This document shows, one piece after another, positions 60,431 through 64,000 of a stretch of 64,000 nt of DNA. A program made the translations under genes and the position numbers. The notes under the pieces are model-generated. The model saw only the letters and a program-made list of their open reading frames with translations, had not been told where the DNA came from and did not search any database. The DNA comes from Physcomitrium patens (Eukaryota > Streptophyta > Bryopsida > Funariales > Funariaceae): the NCBI RefSeq assembly GCF_000002425.4, contig NC_037263.1:11163642-11227641 (forward strand). The letters are read 5' to 3'. The first letter of the stretch is position 1; every line of letters begins with the position of its first letter.

Positions 60431-63205
60431 GCTTATTCTGTTGATTTTTTTGAGTTTAGCAGTTTTAAATTTATCGTCATTCATTTCCTCCAAGCAAAAT
60501 ATTTTTAACAGTTTGTAGTACTGTATCATTCTTTATCAACAAATCCACACCACATAACAAAGTAATCTTGAAAATATTAATTTTATTCTTCAATTACAGT
60601 ACCATCCTAATAGATCTAAATCATGCACTCTAGTCAAATTAAAGACTTCAGTAAGAGATTTCTAAATTTTCAAAATTACTATATTACAATTCAAGGAAAC
60701 AACCAGATCAAAACAATATGGAATAACTCACAAACAGTAGATTATCATCAGTCATGAACATATGAAATTTTCAACCACAAGTTAGATCCTCAAAATATTC
60801 AATACTATTATTTTATGATATATGCATATATAGATGTGTATTCACTTAAATATGTATATATATATATATATAAACTTAAATTATAGCATTCAATTAAATA
60901 AAAATTACAAATTCTAAAGATTTAGTTCATTTCAATATTTATAAATAGGAAAAAGTTAAAGGATTTAATATATGAATATTTTTACATGGAATATCACAAT
61001 CAAAATGGTATTTTGGTTGGATAAAAAAAAACTCAGAAAAGGAAAACAATGTAATCCACACCAACAACCTAAGTACAAATAGAAGAAATCTACACCTGTA
61101 AGAGATGTTGAAAGTGCTAAATTTGATGGTTCCATGCTATTCATACAATTTATTTTATTAAAAACAATCAAAAATGTTATGATAAATTTTGTCCTTAATG
61201 TAAAAAAATGTGTCACATTTGGTTTACAATATTAGAATGAACTTATCAAAATTAATCTACATACATTCTATTTTTAGTCCAACATATCTTTGTTGTCTTA
61301 TATAGCTTAGTTACAATTCTATTTTAGTTCTTATAATTTGACATTTAATACATAACTACAATTTTATATATTACTTTCTATACACCTCTTTTTAGATTAT
61401 ATGGACCAATACTAATTTAGTATTAAACCTTATGTCTTTCATAGGAATAATCCATCATTCATACAATTGATGTTACACAATATTGAATTCCATACATATA
61501 CATTGTATGCTACTCATGCCAATGATCAAAATTCATGTTATTGGTTTTCAAATTAAAACACAATTTTTTTTTTATTCTAATTCACATTTCTACACTCTAC
61601 ATGAGATACTTCATGTATTACACAAAGTTATCTAGTCATCAAAAATGTCTTCCAAATCAAACTTCAAACAATTTATTCCTATATCATTTTATTAATATAA
61701 TAATCTACTATAGGAATCTTTAGATCAGCATAAACATTGACATCCTTTCTTTGCCACAATCAATTAAGAACTAAGTTTTAAGTAATATCTCTAAACATCT
61801 TCTTCCAACAAGTCCTTTAGTAAATTCTCTTATTTGTTTGCTTTGACATTAGCAAAGCCCTCAGGTATGTTTATCACAAAAACATTTTTTTCTATTTGAG
61901 GTTGTATATCTCCTACATCATTTGGTTGTATACTTTTGTTGGACTAGAGATCTGTAATGTTCAAATTGAATCTAATTAAAAAGAAAGGATCTTCTTCTTT
62001 TTTTGCAAACTACTACTTTCTTCTTCTGCTCTAAGCATCTACTTTTGTAAACACATTTTATTTTGGTGTATGTAGGTCTTTTGAGTAAACTATTTATTGG
62101 GCATGGATAGAAAAAGAAAATAAATCCAATCAAATATTAATCGGCATTGAAGAAAAAAAGTTTGCAATTGTGAATTTATAGTAGTCACTTTTAATTGTTA
62201 GATTTTTTCTTTTATATTAAGCTTTAACCTAATTGCATAATAACACCACAATAATATGGCTCTTGTAACCAAACTGAAATATTTCTTTGATCTAGCCAAA
62301 GAATTTGGTATATCATAATGGAAGTTTGAAAATACCACTAGATATTGTAGAAGTTTGCTCAAACAACTCAACAACACCAAAATCAATTTTCTTCTTATTT
62401 AACTTTGTTGATTTGTAGTGGAGATGCATTTTGTAAGCCTAAATGAATTTAAATGATAATATAATATTGTTTAGCAATTTGGACCAGTATATTACATCTT
62501 TTGCCAAAGAAGCTCCAAAATCCATTGTAGCAAAGACCTTATATTATAACTAGACCACAAAAATTGGAAGCTTACATAGCTTGGAGGAAAAATAATATTA
62601 TGCATCTATTTCTTTTTTGGAGATTTCTACTATAAAAAGTTATTTTGTGTACTTGACGCTCTTCTTTTGTAGCAAAGTATAGCCTTATAAATGCAAGCAA
62701 GAGAACATTTGACCACTTTATATTAATGTTACTTACAAGAACAATATAACTTTATGCTTTTATTCACAAATTGCAATTAAATCATATTAGATTGTTGTAA
62801 AAGACTCACATCTATTAAAGTTTTTAAAACTATTTTAATATTTTTTTTATTTTTTAATCATGGCTTTAAGAAAATCACTTATTATTGTCTTTGTATCATA
62901 ACAATATGCTACTATAAACACAATTTATGCATCATTCTTCTTCTTTATATAACATTTATACCTTGTATAGCCACTACTATTGTGTTAATAAGAAATGTAC
63001 CAATATTCTTGGACATTGCAACATTTCTTTTATTACAATCAATTCTTCTACTACCTGATATGCAATAATACTAAGACATGGTTGCTTAAAATCTTACCAT
63101 CTCCATAGTTGGAAATGTACAATATTTGTAGCAACAAATTTATGTGCACAACCTAAGAGATCATCCAACATTCACTACTTCACACCATTACCTTCTATGA
63201 TTTCA
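60431..63205. other. AT-rich intergenic DNA
   Basis: No gene recognised. Contains a short (TA)n array at 60850-60871. The part after about 62.9 kb probably belongs to the CACTA element on its right (a minus-strand trace GCAHKFVATNIVHFQ near 63080-63150 fits the region after DUF4218). Open frames at 60965-61216 and 62198-62386 show no motif. Confidence 0.45.
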
Positions 63206-63650
63206 TTATACATAGACTAGTGCTTTATAGGATCCTATACACAATATGATGATGGCTTGAAGTGTATCATATATTTTGTACAAAAACCAAAAATGTTTTC
63301 TATAGAGTATTCTTCTACTATACTTCTTTCTAAACTTGCTTGTATCCTTACATAATTTTTTAATGTTTTTATGTATCATTCCATATGATACATCCATTAG
63401 CAATGCACCGAGCCACAAATGAATAAATCTTTGGTTAAATAAATCATGAGGTGAGTCATTATGTCAAAAAGTCTTAATAGAAAATCCTTCTCTAATATGC
63501 AAAAGGTGAGTGCAATATTCTTTAGGAGCTCCTTCTTTTGACTTATATGAAGTATCTTTGAACAAAGCTTATGGAAGATATTACAAACTTTTATGATAGC
63601 ATGTCAAACTTCATGTTTAAGAATATATCAAATTGCCAAAGGTAATGCTT
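63206..63650 (-). mobile_element. CACTA (En/Spm) transposon remnant, DUF4218 region
   Basis: Minus-strand conceptual translation shows the DUF4218 pattern that accompanies plant CACTA transposases: LEKDFLLRLFDIMTHLMIYL (family: LE..FPPAFFDVMVHLVVHL), then VHC.WMYHME (family: VQYRWMYPFE), YIKTLKNYVR (family: YLGTLKSYVRN), ASLERSIVEEYSIENIFGFC (family: EGSIAEGYIAEE.LTFCS). In-frame stops interrupt it, one in the WMY block and one after WMYHME, and more follow downstream, so it is dead. Terminal inverted repeats were not found; the element probably continues right past the window end and left to about 62.9 kb. Confidence 0.6.
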
Positions 63651-63850
63651 GTATATCAATATGTAATAGAGTTATTGTGAAATGATCACATTTAGGGTTA
63701 CATATTGATCGTATATTTTTTTCTTTGTATATTAAACATTGAAGCTTTTAAAATATTAAAATTCTAATTATAAGTAATTATATTTTAGTGATTTATTTTT
63801 CTTATATTTACCTAGTGTAATGATTTTTTGAAGTATAGTTCAGTTAATTT

Positions 63851-63856
<6 letters not shown>

Positions 63857-63892
<36 letters not shown>
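63857..63892. repeat. (TA)n microsatellite
   Basis: About 18 uninterrupted TA units near the right end. Confidence 0.95.
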
Positions 63893-63895
<3 letters not shown>

Positions 63896-64000
63896 GTAAA
63901 AATTTATTTCACTTAAAAAAGTTGGAAAAAAATATGGACTATATCAAGCTATAATTGTCAATTGACTTGATGTATTACATGTTACTATCAAATACTTGTT

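Overview
The window looks like nuclear DNA of a land plant. Four single-copy eukaryotic genes with many short introns sit in small islands of moderate GC, separated by very AT-rich DNA full of decayed transposons and (TA)n microsatellites. The genes (PP5 phosphatase, an ARM-BTB protein of the ARIA type, cornichon, and a plant-type Nudix hydrolase) are all of plant flavour. Compact introns and a chromodomain Ty3/gypsy family with a fungus-like post-integrase motif would fit a moss or another seed-free plant, but this is inference and the species is not identified. A 100-base run of N (59957-60056) marks an assembly gap.

Layout. 1-2483: the 3' two thirds of a PP5-type protein phosphatase gene, plus strand, entering from the left edge. 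2.9-7.5 kb: AT-rich retroelement debris. 7.5-23.0 kb: a nested complex on the minus strand, in which an old Ty1/copia element with matching terminal repeats at both ends appears to have been invaded by two chromodomain Ty3/gypsy elements; the second of these carries a further 1.3-kb insertion. 24.9-27.9 kb: a third, more decayed and internally shortened copy of the same gypsy family on the plus strand. 27.9-31.2 kb: AT-rich DNA holding a perfect 47-bp inverted repeat and, near the next gene, a tRNA-like B box. 31279-36716: a complete 19-exon ARIA-like gene, minus strand. 37.8-40.9 kb: AT-rich spacer. 41491-42939: a complete 4-exon cornichon gene, plus strand. 44.6-54.8 kb: about 10 kb of AT-rich DNA with a high density of (TA)n arrays. 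55650-57747: a complete 5-exon Nudix hydrolase gene, minus strand, with a long upstream region up to the gap. 60.4-64.0 kb: AT-rich DNA with a decayed CACTA (En/Spm) DNA transposon at its right end.

The four host genes do not form an operon-like unit and no shared pathway is implied: phosphoprotein phosphatase, ABA/ubiquitin-type ARM-BTB adaptor, ER cargo receptor, and nucleoside-diphosphate-X hydrolase. All exon models below were assembled by hand from splice signals and family similarity. Phases agree across every junction, which is strong support. Transcript ends, promoters and transposon outer boundaries are much less certain. No clearly new system was found. The best leads are the 47-bp perfect hairpin, a heat-shock-element-like repeat tract inside the transposon nest, and an extra conserved coding stretch downstream of pol in the gypsy family.
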